Origin: CAYTTR01 sp964440805
GTDB lineage: Bacteria > Acidobacteriota > Aminicenantia > Aminicenantales > Aminicenantaceae
DNA: 27,700 bases
Direction: 5' to 3'
NCBI GenBank assembly: GCA_964440805.1
Contig: CAYTTR010000031.1
Span: 1-27,700 of the forward strand
Position 1 is the stretch's first letter; each line of letters begins with the position of its first letter. The translations under genes and the position numbers were made by a program. Positions 1 through 6,624 of this stretch are shown piece by piece. Below the pieces are notes generated by a model. The model searched no databases, had not been told where the DNA came from, and saw only the letters and a program-made list of their open reading frames with translations.

Positions 1-65
1 CTCAGCGGAAGAGTGCTACCTTCACACGGTAGAAGTCACAGGTTCGAATCCTGTATCGCCCACCA
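1..65 (+). tRNA. tRNA-Val (anticodon CAC), 5' end cut off by the window
   Basis: The anticodon stem is CTACC (16-20) paired with GGTAG (28-32). The 7-base loop TTCACAC gives anticodon CAC at 23-25, which reads the valine codon GUG. The T arm is ACAGG/CCTGT around TTCGAAT (38-54). The 3' acceptor strand is ATCGCCC (55-61), followed by discriminator A62 and a genomically encoded CCA (63-65). About ten bases of the 5' acceptor strand and D arm lie outside the window. The 3' half and the downstream flank recur near 1635-1720, so this gene looks like the integration site of the islet that follows. Confidence 0.93.
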
Positions 66-111
66 TTTTTGTTATACTCCCTTTTTGCCTTTCTGGAATT
101 ATATAACTTTA
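23..111 (+). repeat. Left direct repeat: tRNA-Val 3' end plus flank (candidate att site)
   Basis: The stretch 23-81 (anticodon to just past CCA and the TTTTTGTTATACTCCC flank) matches 1635-1693 with five differences in 59 bases. A weaker match continues to about 111 (GCCTTTCTGGAATT against GGCTTTCCGGAATT). Direct repeats of a tRNA 3' end are the usual footprint of tyrosine-recombinase integration at a tRNA gene. This copy belongs to the intact gene. Confidence 0.75.
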
Positions 112-163
112 ATGCGTCTTATTCACTCCCCAAAACCAGCGGCGATCCTCTTTTCTTCCTTAA

Positions 164-1060
164 TCAAAATAACTTTAATTGTTGAGTTTCCTTTTTGATC
201 CTTTTCCTCGCGATCTCTACATATTTTGGATTATTGTCATACCCTATGAAATAACGACCTGTTCTCAGTGCAGCAATACAAGTAGTTCCACTGCCGATAA
301 AAGGATCTAAAACAATATCTCCTTTGAAAGTAAACAACTGAATACATCTATAAGGGAGGTCTACAGGAAACGGAGCCGGGTGATTTACCCTTTGTGCTGA
401 CTCCGCAGGAAAAGTCCAGATACTCTTGGTAAATTTCAAGAATTCTTCCTTAGATATAGTGCTTTCTTTGTTGTCAGTATTAAATCTCGAAAAACTCCCC
501 TTTGAAAAAATCATGATATACTCATGAACGTCTCTCAAAATAGGATTTTTTGGAGACTTCCAGCTTCCCCATGCTGTAGAAACACCTGCACTAGAAGATT
601 TATTCCAGAGAACCTCCCCTCTCATTAAAAATCCAATATCAAGCATATCTTTTATTATGTAGCTATGAAGTGGGATATATGGCTTTCTCCCCACATTTGC
701 AATATTCACACAGGCTCTACCACCGATTACCAGTTTCTTATATGTCTCGTTGAAAACTCTTTTTAGCAATTCTCTGTACTCATCTAAGGTTAAGTCTTCG
801 TCGTATTCTTTGGTCACGTTATACGGAGGAGAAGTGATCATTAAATGCATACTGTCGTCTGGAATCTCCTCCATACATTCACTACTCTTACAAAATATCT
901 GGTTTAAAACTTCAGAGGGAACTGAATTCTCGATGTATTTCTCGATTTCCTCAGGCATTTTTCCATGGTATAGTCGCGTATTATAAAACCTGGAAGAGTC
1001 ATGTCCCTCTCTTCCGGCGACTCCGAAACCGCTGGTTCCTGTTCCTCTCCTTCGTGCCAT
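164..1060 (-). CDS. Beta-class DNA methyltransferase (N4-cytosine/N6-adenine type)
   Basis: Predicted site-specific DNA amino-methyltransferase of 298 residues, using S-adenosylmethionine. The catalytic motif IV is TSPPYN at residues 76-81. The S-P-P-Y form is commonest in N4-cytosine enzymes, though some N6-adenine enzymes have it. The SAM-binding motif I, DPFIGSGTT, lies near the C-terminus (252-260), so the order IV then I is that of the beta class. The N-terminal GREGHDSSRFYNTRLY stretch resembles the start of related type II methyltransferases and supports the first ATG. The protein looks full length. The start follows the upstream ORF's stop by one base (TAA-A-ATG), so the two are probably translationally coupled. 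It is the main cargo of an islet bounded by tRNA-Val 3' repeats. No obvious restriction enzyme is present, so it may be a solitary methylase or the remains of a restriction-modification pair. The recognition sequence cannot be read from the protein. Confidence 0.88.
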   Translation of the reverse strand: MARRRGTGTSGFGVAGREGHDSSRFYNTRLYHGKMPEEIEKYIENSVPSEVLNQIFCKSSECMEEIPDDSMHLMITSPPYNVTKEYDEDLTLDEYRELLKRVFNETYKKLVIGGRACVNIANVGRKPYIPLHSYIIKDMLDIGFLMRGEVLWNKSSSAGVSTAWGSWKSPKNPILRDVHEYIMIFSKGSFSRFNTDNKESTISKEEFLKFTKSIWTFPAESAQRVNHPAPFPVDLPYRCIQLFTFKGDIVLDPFIGSGTTCIAALRTGRYFIGYDNNPKYVEIARKRIKKETQQLKLF

Positions 1061-1061
1061 T

Positions 1062-1397
1062 TTATTCGACCTTTAATAAAGACAGGAATTTTTCAGCTTT
1101 TTTCTCATAAGTGTCTTCTTTATTTGCTATTGCAATTATCCTTCCAAGCTGTTTCTTCGTTTTCATACCCGAGAAAAATTCTCTCTCTTCTTTCAAAAGC
1201 CCATTCAAATACCCAAATAATTCTTCACATGAGTCCATTCTTATGAAACCAAAATCTTCGGTATTCTTGATAGTTGATATTTCGTCTCTAGGTTTTGCCC
1301 TCAAAGACCAGAATCCTTGTATAATTCCAAACTTCTTTAGATGATCTACCTTCTCAAGGCCCTCCTGCGCTGCCGCCGACAGGCTGCCGTCTGCCAA
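1062..1397 (-). CDS. Small ORF of unknown function coupled to the methyltransferase; possibly a truncated partner
   Basis: A 111-residue ORF whose stop lies one base before the methyltransferase start. I do not recognise the family. It is mostly charged and helical, with no signal peptide or membrane segment. The start at 1397 is a TTG without a convincing ribosome-binding site, and the frame stays open upstream beyond 1440 without a better start. That is what a gene missing its 5' part would look like. By position it could be the C-terminal remnant of a restriction endonuclease cognate to the methylase, but no catalytic motif (PD-D/ExK, HNH) is visible, so this is only a positional guess. 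The first methionine codon inside the frame is around residue 54. Confidence 0.4.
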   Translation of the reverse strand: MADGSLSAAAQEGLEKVDHLKKFGIIQGFWSLRAKPRDEISTIKNTEDFGFIRMDSCEELFGYLNGLLKEEREFFSGMKTKKQLGRIIAIANKEDTYEKKAEKFLSLLKVE

Positions 1398-1444
1398 GGG
1401 GTATTGGCTTCGTGCTCTTTTTTCAGATCTTCGGCCGGTTTCAT
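1346..1444 (-). pseudogene. Strong start site opening a broken 32-codon frame (hemerythrin-like N-terminus?)
   Basis: An ATG at 1444-1442 is preceded by the strong Shine-Dalgarno AGGAGGGGAGAC. It opens a frame beginning MKPAEDLKKEHEAN, which resembles the N-terminus of hemerythrin-domain proteins. After about 14 codons the sequence loses that character and ends at TAG (1348-1346), out of frame with the 111-residue ORF it overlaps. Good initiation signals leading into a dead frame suggest a gene cut by a rearrangement near 1400. The hemerythrin resemblance rests on a dozen residues and is weak. Confidence 0.3.
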
Positions 1445-1634
1445 GTCTCCCCTCCTTGATTAAAATTAATCCCCGCGGATATAAATGTCAATCCTGACGG
1501 GATTAGTCCGGAAGTGTGCCCTAATTGTACCCAAAAATATCGAAATCCATCGAAATCCGGAAATCCTTGAAAAGAGGAAATTTACAGGGGAAATCCCTTA
1601 TTTTCTGCGCTTTCTATTAGAGCGATGTCTCCTA

Positions 1635-1720
1635 CACACGGTAGAAGCCGCAGGTTCAAGTCCTGCATCGCCCACCATTTTTGTTATACTCCCCTAACGG
1701 CTTTCCGGAATTTTTAACTA
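1635..1720 (+). repeat. Right direct repeat: tRNA-Val 3' fragment plus flank (candidate att site)
   Basis: This second copy holds the CACACGGTAG anticodon-arm end, a complete T arm, the 3' acceptor strand, CCA (1675-1677) and the TTTTTGTTATACTCCC flank. Upstream of 1635 the anticodon-stem partner is degenerate (CTCC) and no D arm or 5' acceptor is recognisable, so it is not a working tRNA gene. Its T stem is GCAGG/CCTGC where the intact gene has ACAGG/CCTGT. The A-T to G-C change is compensated on both strands, which suggests it descends from a functional tRNA allele rather than from random decay. Confidence 0.7.
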
Positions 1721-1756
1721 ACTTTTAAATCATTCGATTGAATACAGTCGGCAGTT

Positions 1757-1865
1757 GGTTTACTATTTAAGTAACCCCCGTTAGAAAGGGCAGAGATTTA
1801 CCACGCCCTTCCTAACAGGAATTAAACTTTGATATATTTCAACCTCGCCATAAGTGGAGGGGCTT
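1757..1865 (+). other. Three consecutive stem-loops upstream of the next gene (possible structured leader)
   Basis: Three inverted repeats follow one another: GGTT(T)ACT/AGTAACC around 1757-1777; GTTAG-A-AAGGGC (1780-1791) with GCCCTT-C-CTAAC (1805-1816), 11 pairs plus one mismatch around a 13-base loop; and CCT(CG)CCA/TGGAGG around 1843-1860. The unit GCCCTTTCTAACGGGG recurs in variant form three times (reverse at 1792-1770, forward at 1805-1826 and 1859-1880). The block ends about 20 bases before the start codon at 1885. It matches no riboswitch class I know. Transcription through it is assumed, not shown. Confidence 0.35.
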
Positions 1866-1884
1866 TCTGACGGGGTAAATAAGC

Positions 1885-2307
1885 ATGGGAAAAAAAGCCT
1901 TCTTTCCTAAATTGATTTTCCTTATTCTCTTCTTTTTTTCCCCTTCCGGGTGGCTTTATCAAACCGGTCTCTGCCTTGATTCACTAAAGGAAAATGGACT
2001 GTGTTCAATAGAGGAAAACATAAGAATGAGGCAGAAGGTTAAAGAACCGCCTGGCTGCTGCCTTAGGTCAAGCCAGGATAATGAGAAAATTATGGAAGAA
2101 TTAGAGGAAGCTGAAAAACATCTTAAATGTCTTTTAAAGGAGAGGGATATTCTTGTGGGTGATTTCTATGGGCTAAACATCACAGCCTACAGATATATCA
2201 ATATATTTGACCGGTTGCGCTATATCCGGTTCAGGATAAGAGAGATCGATGAAAAAATTATGGAAATAGAAAAAAGACTTTCTATTTTTCATACCCCACA
2301 GGAATAA
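1885..2307 (+). CDS. Small exported or membrane-anchored coiled-coil protein, unknown function
   Basis: A 140-residue protein that I do not recognise. Residues 5-30 form a hydrophobic segment after a GKK start, consistent with a signal peptide or single N-terminal membrane anchor. A pair of cysteines lies near residues 58-59. From about residue 65 to the end it is strongly charged and heptad-like (KIMEELEEAEKHLKCLLKER; then REIDEKIMEIEKRL), suggesting two helices that pair as a coiled coil. The start codon has only a weak purine tract ahead (GACGGGG, about 8 bases before), but a structured leader precedes it. The 3' end overlaps the tail of the convergent nitroreductase gene by 26 bases, with the stop inside the opposite reading frame. 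Confidence 0.55.
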   Translation: MGKKAFFPKLIFLILFFFSPSGWLYQTGLCLDSLKENGLCSIEENIRMRQKVKEPPGCCLRSSQDNEKIMEELEEAEKHLKCLLKERDILVGDFYGLNITAYRYINIFDRLRYIRFRIREIDEKIMEIEKRLSIFHTPQE

Positions 2308-2857
2308 TATAAACAGGGTCTATATTCTGAGGGAGATTCAGGATTTTCTTCACCTCTTCATCATAAAAGGCTCCAACCGGAACAGAGGCCAGTCCTAAAG
2401 CAACTGCTTCCAAATGAATATTCTGGGCGCAATGACCGGTTTCCATATAAACATACCTCTCCCCTCTTCCGCCGTAATACCGGCATGTTCTGTCAAAATC
2501 AGCGCAAATTACGATATTTAAAGGAGCTTGATAAATAAACATCTGATTAAGGGAGGTTTCAGCCAGTTCACCGCTAAAATCTCCTTCCCTGGTACATGTC
2601 AATAGGTCCCTCTCAGGATTATAATGAAAAACTCCTTTCCTCTTGATAACAGCATATAGTTCCAAAGGATATGTGGCGCCGGCAGAGGGAACAGTCTTTC
2701 TCCCCTTCATCCTCCCCTGCCCTGCCCACAATAGCTGAGAGAGCTTCTCCATCTCAATATTCCTGTCCTTAAAACTTCTTACGCTCTTCCGCTCAAGTAT
2801 ACATTCTTCAAGGCTTTTGGTTCCTTTTAATCCCGGTTTAGTGAGTTTTATTTTCAA
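2282..2857 (-). CDS. SagB/ThcOx-type nitroreductase-fold FMN oxidoreductase
   Basis: A 191-residue nitroreductase-family protein, expected to bind FMN as a homodimer in the cytoplasm. Diagnostic segments are RKSVRSF (23-29, phosphate contact), PSAGATYPLE (57-66), and the long helix ending in GHCAQNIHLEAVALGLASVP followed by GAFYDEEVKKILNL. The PSAG..YPLE signature and ~190-residue length fit the SagB/ThcOx branch, known both from azoline-oxidising maturation enzymes and from many stand-alone proteins. No YcaO cyclodehydratase, precursor peptide or transporter is nearby, so a natural-product role is not supported; a stand-alone reductase is more likely. The start is TTG at 2857 with GGTGG about 5 bases ahead. 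Its tail overlaps the convergent gene by 26 bases. Confidence 0.85.
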   Translation of the reverse strand: MKIKLTKPGLKGTKSLEECILERKSVRSFKDRNIEMEKLSQLLWAGQGRMKGRKTVPSAGATYPLELYAVIKRKGVFHYNPERDLLTCTREGDFSGELAETSLNQMFIYQAPLNIVICADFDRTCRYYGGRGERYVYMETGHCAQNIHLEAVALGLASVPVGAFYDEEVKKILNLPQNIDPVYIIPVGYEK

Positions 2858-2878
2858 ATGACCACCACTTCTACCAAA

Positions 2879-2907
2879 ATTATAGCTAATAAAGACGAAA
2901 GATTAAA
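2879..2907 (-). promoter_or_regulatory. Candidate sigma-70 promoter for the nitroreductase gene
   Basis: Reading the minus strand, a perfect TATAAT (2884-2879) lies 17 bases after TTTAAT (2907-2902), with the start codon about 20 bases further on. The -35 is poor, so the call rests mainly on the -10 and position. I see nothing else in 2908-3114. Confidence 0.35.
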
Positions 2908-3114
2908 TGGGCTTCAGGCGAAAAAAGAGCAGTAAAACCGAAATATGATAATATAATCACCGGCTTTGATGTCCTTGTGAATTATAATATCAAATGATTA
3001 GAGAAATTGCCTTTTTGTTCCTGAAATTGGGAAGCATCGCCTCAAAACCGAATATAAAAGTAATTTAACCTTCATCACGATTTCCAGAAGGAGAAATCGG
3101 AAAATTTATTTACT

Positions 3115-3729
3115 CTATTCCACTTTAAATTCGAAAGATTTACTAAGAAAGGCATTCTTATGATGGTCTTTGAGAGTTACGGTGTAGGTATATTGACCGG
3201 GAGGGATATCACTTACCCGGTTAGTCAGATAAAATGGGATAATCGGGGTTGGAAACAGTTTCTTATAATCAACCCAGTTATTTCTTTCGAAAATCACTTC
3301 TCCCTTTGAATCAGTTATGGATGCATCCAAAGAAACCCAGATTTCGTATTCATTTTCTTTTTTTAGGAGGCGATATCCATCCGGTTCAATATAGAGTAAC
3401 AATGGCTCTCCAGCCTCCAAAACATTACTGTCTTTAGGGGTAAAATCCCTGTAATCACTTATTTCACTGCATAATATAAGTTTTGTTATTTTAAATTCAG
3501 ACTCGCTTTTAAGAAGCAATATGGCCTCCGACAATAATTCAATCGCCTTTTCATTATTTCCTTCTTTGATTGCTTTCCAAGCTCTATCCATAACATCATC
3601 GATTTCTTTAGCCTGAAGTGTCTGTTTCTCCTGAGCATCATCAAAATAAACCGGATTTTCCAAGGCTTCTCCAAATAAAGGCGACAAAAGAAGCAGTATA
3701 CTCCCCGTTAAAATCGTAAAATTTTTCAT
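3115..3729 (-). CDS. Exported protein with a short TPR-like helical part and a C-terminal beta domain
   Basis: A 204-residue protein starting at an ATG with AAGGAG about 7 bases ahead. Residues 1-21 (MKNFTILTGSILLLLSPLFG) are a typical Sec signal peptide with no lipobox cysteine, so it is probably periplasmic. Residues about 40-75 (DDVMDRAWKAIKEGNNEKAIELLSEAI) match one tetratricopeptide-type helix pair. The remainder, from about residue 90, is rich in predicted strands and ends with a segment (IPPGQYTYTVTLKDHHKNAF) that resembles Ig-like domains found in exported regulators or chaperones. I cannot name a family. It is divergent from the FadL-like gene across a 213-base region, with no evidence of shared function. 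Confidence 0.6.
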   Translation of the reverse strand: MKNFTILTGSILLLLSPLFGEALENPVYFDDAQEKQTLQAKEIDDVMDRAWKAIKEGNNEKAIELLSEAILLLKSESEFKITKLILCSEISDYRDFTPKDSNVLEAGEPLLLYIEPDGYRLLKKENEYEIWVSLDASITDSKGEVIFERNNWVDYKKLFPTPIIPFYLTNRVSDIPPGQYTYTVTLKDHHKNAFLSKSFEFKVE

Positions 3730-3849
3730 AGGTTTTCTCCTTCTATCTGCAGATTTTTCTTATGTTTCGATTAATTTTAAATTGAGTTTAGAAAAAAAGC
3801 AATTACTCCCTTCTCTCTCTTTTAAAAACAGCGATTCTGATTTTTTTAC

Positions 3850-3878
3850 TTGTATTTTATAAGAAAATTTTTTATATA
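3850..3878 (+). promoter_or_regulatory. Candidate promoter for the FadL-like gene
   Basis: TTGTAT (3850-3855), a 17-base spacer and TATATA (3873-3878) lie in a very AT-rich stretch, about 65 bases before the chosen start at 3943. AT-rich context makes chance matches likely. Confidence 0.35.
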
Positions 3879-3942
3879 TGGAGAAACACTGCACCAAAGA
3901 CGGGGAAATGCGGGTGCAGTAAACGGAAATTTAGGAGGTAAA

Positions 3943-5286
3943 ATGAAAAAGGCACTTTTAGCTATAATTTTAGTTATTCTCATTGTTCCGCCTGCCTTTG
4001 CAGCCGTTGTCACTAACACCAACCAGAGCACCCATTACCTGCGGCTGCTGGCCCGCAATGCCTCAACAGACATTGATGCAGTCTACTATAATCCGGCGGG
4101 CTTAACCCAACTTACTGATGGCTTTCACTTGGCTGTTCACAACCAGTCGATCTGGCAGGAAAAAACCGTAGTCAACTCCTTTCCTTTACTTAATCAATCC
4201 GAGTATGTAGGGGAAGTAAGAGCTCCGGTTTTCCCTTCTGTTTTTGCCGTCTATAAAAAAGAAAGACTGGCTTTATCCTTCGGTTTTGGTCCGAATGCAG
4301 GAGGAGGCTCAGCCGATTTTGCTTCCGGCCTGCCTTCATTTACAGTTCCCATTTCTCAAATCCCCATACTTGTTTCTTCTATGGGCATTCCCACCTCAGG
4401 ATATAAAGCGGACGTTGCCTTTAAAGGTAAATCTATCTACTACGGTTTTCAGGTCAACCTTTCTTATGCTCTCTGTGATATATTTTCTGTTGCCGGCGGC
4501 GCCCGTTATATCTATGCAGCTAATACTTATGAAGGCCACATAAAAAACATTATGATAGATCCTTATTTCCCGCCGTTCGGTCTAACCGGTGATTATATTC
4601 CCGCAGTCCAGTTTTTCACTCTTGCTGGATATCCCACATATGCGGCCATGGTTTCAGATAAAGTAGTCAATGCCAAACAAACCGCCACCGGTTTCACCCC
4701 CATTCTCGGATTGTTTTTCAAACCGGTTGAAGAGTTGAACATAGGCATCAGGTATGAATTCAATACCAAACTGGAATTTGAAAACGATACCACTCAGGAT
4801 GATGTGGGTTTGTTCCCTCACGGAGAAAAATTTCGAAACGATATCCCGGCTATTCTCTCCTTCGGTTTAGAATATTCTCTGCTGCCGGAGCTGCGCCTTA
4901 TGATTTCCTCTCATATGTTCTTTGATAAAAATGCCAATTGGGAAGGAAGAGAAAAACTGGTTGATTCAAACTCCTATGATATTGCCGCCGGCTTAGAATA
5001 TGACATAACCAACACCATTCTGATAAGCGCTGGATACCTTTATTCTAAACTCGGCTTGAGCGAAGATTATCAAAACGACCTCAGTTACGACCTCGACAGC
5101 AACTCCTTTGGTTTTGGCGGCCGGGTCAAACTTACTCCCACGTTGGATCTGGATTTGGGTTTCATTTACTCCGATTCTAAAGACGACAGCAAGGAGATTC
5201 TATATCCTGGATTTGGTTCTTCTTTTACTGAGACATACAAAAAATCCACCTGGGCATTCTCCGTTGGCTTAGGCTATACATTCTAA
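3943..5286 (+). CDS. FadL/OmpP1/TodX-family outer-membrane channel
   Basis: A 447-residue outer-membrane beta-barrel predicted to let hydrophobic molecules such as fatty acids or hydrocarbons cross the outer membrane. The start at 3943 is preferred over the longer frame from 3850 because AGGAGG lies 5 bases ahead and translation begins with a clean signal peptide (MKKALLAIILVILIVPPAFA, cut after AFA). The family signature follows: an N-terminal hatch with SxDIDAVYYNPAGLTQL (NPAGL at residues 50-54), then alternating strands with typical phrases such as LGLFFKPVEELNIGIRYEFNT and FGLEYSLLPELRLMISS. The protein ends in YTF, the C-terminal aromatic expected by the BAM machinery. No beta-oxidation or hydrocarbon genes are adjacent, so the substrate is unknown. 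A dispersed repeat begins at the stop codon. Confidence 0.9.
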   Translation: MKKALLAIILVILIVPPAFAAVVTNTNQSTHYLRLLARNASTDIDAVYYNPAGLTQLTDGFHLAVHNQSIWQEKTVVNSFPLLNQSEYVGEVRAPVFPSVFAVYKKERLALSFGFGPNAGGGSADFASGLPSFTVPISQIPILVSSMGIPTSGYKADVAFKGKSIYYGFQVNLSYALCDIFSVAGGARYIYAANTYEGHIKNIMIDPYFPPFGLTGDYIPAVQFFTLAGYPTYAAMVSDKVVNAKQTATGFTPILGLFFKPVEELNIGIRYEFNTKLEFENDTTQDDVGLFPHGEKFRNDIPAILSFGLEYSLLPELRLMISSHMFFDKNANWEGREKLVDSNSYDIAAGLEYDITNTILISAGYLYSKLGLSEDYQNDLSYDLDSNSFGFGGRVKLTPTLDLDLGFIYSDSKDDSKEILYPGFGSSFTETYKKSTWAFSVGLGYTF

Positions 5287-5442
5287 CTAATTCCCCATGG
5301 CGATCTTGCCACCCACGACGGATGAAAATATTCATATGTCATTTCCGCAGATAACGATTGCTTTTCTCTGATGTCTCGCCCGTCTCGATCCTCCCGCACA
5401 ATCTGAACTTAAATAACAGTTTGACTCAACTATACTGAATTC
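5285..5442 (-). repeat. Dispersed intergenic repeat, copy A (reverse, minisatellite part reduced)
   Basis: On the minus strand this reads in the same order as the other copies: the ATTCAG...TTGAG...GTTATTTAAGTTCAGATT segment (shared with copy D), the GCGGGAGGATCGAGACGGGCGAGAC purine-rich part, a variant of the ATCTGCAGGAATGACA core (here ATCTGCGGAAATGACA), TTTTCATCCGTCGTGGGTGGC (shared with copy B), CCATGG and a terminal AATTAGTT. It starts within the stop codon of the FadL-like gene. The 9-bp tandem array is almost absent. The far boundary is approximate. Confidence 0.75.
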
Positions 5443-5821
5443 TTTTTCAAAAAACATCTTCCTGTCGATGAACACTACAACAACAGCAATTAACATAACA
5501 AGTACATTTGGACAACCGTGGTGAATTTATTTTAGATTTTTCTGCTTACATCTCATTTTCTCCTTTTCATATAGTAATTTAAAATTTGGTATAGGTTTAA
5601 AAATTCCAGTAAATACTCCGTTTTGATGTCTGCTTATGTTATTATTTAATATACTATTACCCATATTCAGTCAGCAATGAAGCCTTGAGGAACTAATGAA
5701 GGTACTTCCTGCGGCTTTGACCGTGATTGGTTCTATCATAATAAAACTTATTATAAGAGATGCTGGCCTTTTCCAATCGTTACATTCATCTATCCTAAAA
5801 CCTTAATTATGGAGGGAGTCA
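5443..5821. other. Intergenic stretch with no gene; one imperfect hairpin and a weak promoter match
   Basis: No coding sequence is supported here. AAGCC-TTG-AGGAA ... TTCCT-GC-GGCTT (about 5680-5717) can form an imperfect stem of two 5-bp halves. Directly after it TTGACC (5717-5722) lies 16 bases before TAATAA, a weak promoter candidate for the downstream membrane-protein gene. Nothing else is evident. Confidence 0.3.
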
Positions 5822-6532
5822 ATGAAGATAAAATCATTGCCGGCTGAAAAAATTGAAAAAATAATGCGCTATTTCTTTTTACTCATGGCAGCTGTCGCCA
5901 TTTTCGGAAGTATCCGCTACAGATCCTGGGAAACACTTCTAAGTGCCTTCCTCACTTTTATCTTATTACTCCTGCCAACCATTTTCTATAAGAGAACCCG
6001 GATATTTATTCCTCCCTCATTCCAGATCATAATTCTTCTTTTCATCTTTGCCTCCATGTACCTGGGTGAGGTCCACCATTTTTTTTATCGTTATAGATGG
6101 TGGGACATTATGCTACACTCCTCATCTGCCATCATTCTTGGTTATATCGGTTTTCTTTTAATTTATGCTTTAAACAGGGACCCAAACATTCATGTAAAGC
6201 TCAGTCCTTTTTTTATCGCCCTCTTTACCTTTTGTTTTGCTTCAACTGTGGGTATTATCTGGGAAATTTTTGAATTCAGCGTTGATTCACTCCTTGGATT
6301 GAACATGCAAAAAGCAAGAAATTTGGGAGAAGTATACAGTTATATGGATACCAGACTCGGTGTCATCGATACCATGCGTGATTTAATTGTAAATTGCATC
6401 GGAGCCTTTATTGTATCAATAATAGGGTACTATTATAGTAAACGGGAACCATCTTCAGATAGTGCCTTCGCCAAACTTAAAGATCAGTTCATCGAACAAA
6501 ATCCGGACCTTTTTGTCAAAAAAACAGGCTAA
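5822..6532 (+). CDS. Multi-pass membrane protein, DUF2238/YjdF-like
   Basis: A 236-residue integral membrane protein with about six hydrophobic segments (roughly 15-32, 38-57, 65-82, 98-116, 130-150, 190-208). GGAGGGAG ends about 3 bases before the ATG. Conserved polar residues inside or next to helices fit the DUF2238/YjdF group: a WWDIMLHSSSAIILGYIGF segment (about 92-110), GIIWEIFEFSVDSLLGLNMQ (about 143-162) and DTMRDLIVNCIGA (about 183-195). The biochemical role of this group is not established. The soluble tail (about 210-236) is charged. It is followed at 92 bases by an SLC13-type transporter on the same strand, possibly co-transcribed, but the pairing does not point to a function. Confidence 0.7.
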   Translation: MKIKSLPAEKIEKIMRYFFLLMAAVAIFGSIRYRSWETLLSAFLTFILLLLPTIFYKRTRIFIPPSFQIIILLFIFASMYLGEVHHFFYRYRWWDIMLHSSSAIILGYIGFLLIYALNRDPNIHVKLSPFFIALFTFCFASTVGIIWEIFEFSVDSLLGLNMQKARNLGEVYSYMDTRLGVIDTMRDLIVNCIGAFIVSIIGYYYSKREPSSDSAFAKLKDQFIEQNPDLFVKKTG

Positions 6533-6624
6533 AAAATAATGAAAATGTTAGAATTGCTACCTTAATGCTTTATGAACAATTTGAATCCAAAAAATAAATA
6601 GATATGAGGATTAGGAACAGCTAA

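Noticed and set aside
1635..1677. Second tRNA-Val gene
   Set aside because: Only the 3' half is recognisable; the D arm and 5' acceptor strand are missing and the anticodon stem is not paired.
1770..1882. CRISPR-like look of the sequence ending in GGAATTAAAC with a recurring palindromic unit
   Set aside because: The three unit variants are not regularly spaced, one is inverted, they differ from each other, and no cas gene is present.
3850..3942. N-terminal extension of 31 codons on the FadL-like gene
   Set aside because: It would bury the signal peptide; the ATG at 3943 follows AGGAGG at ideal spacing.
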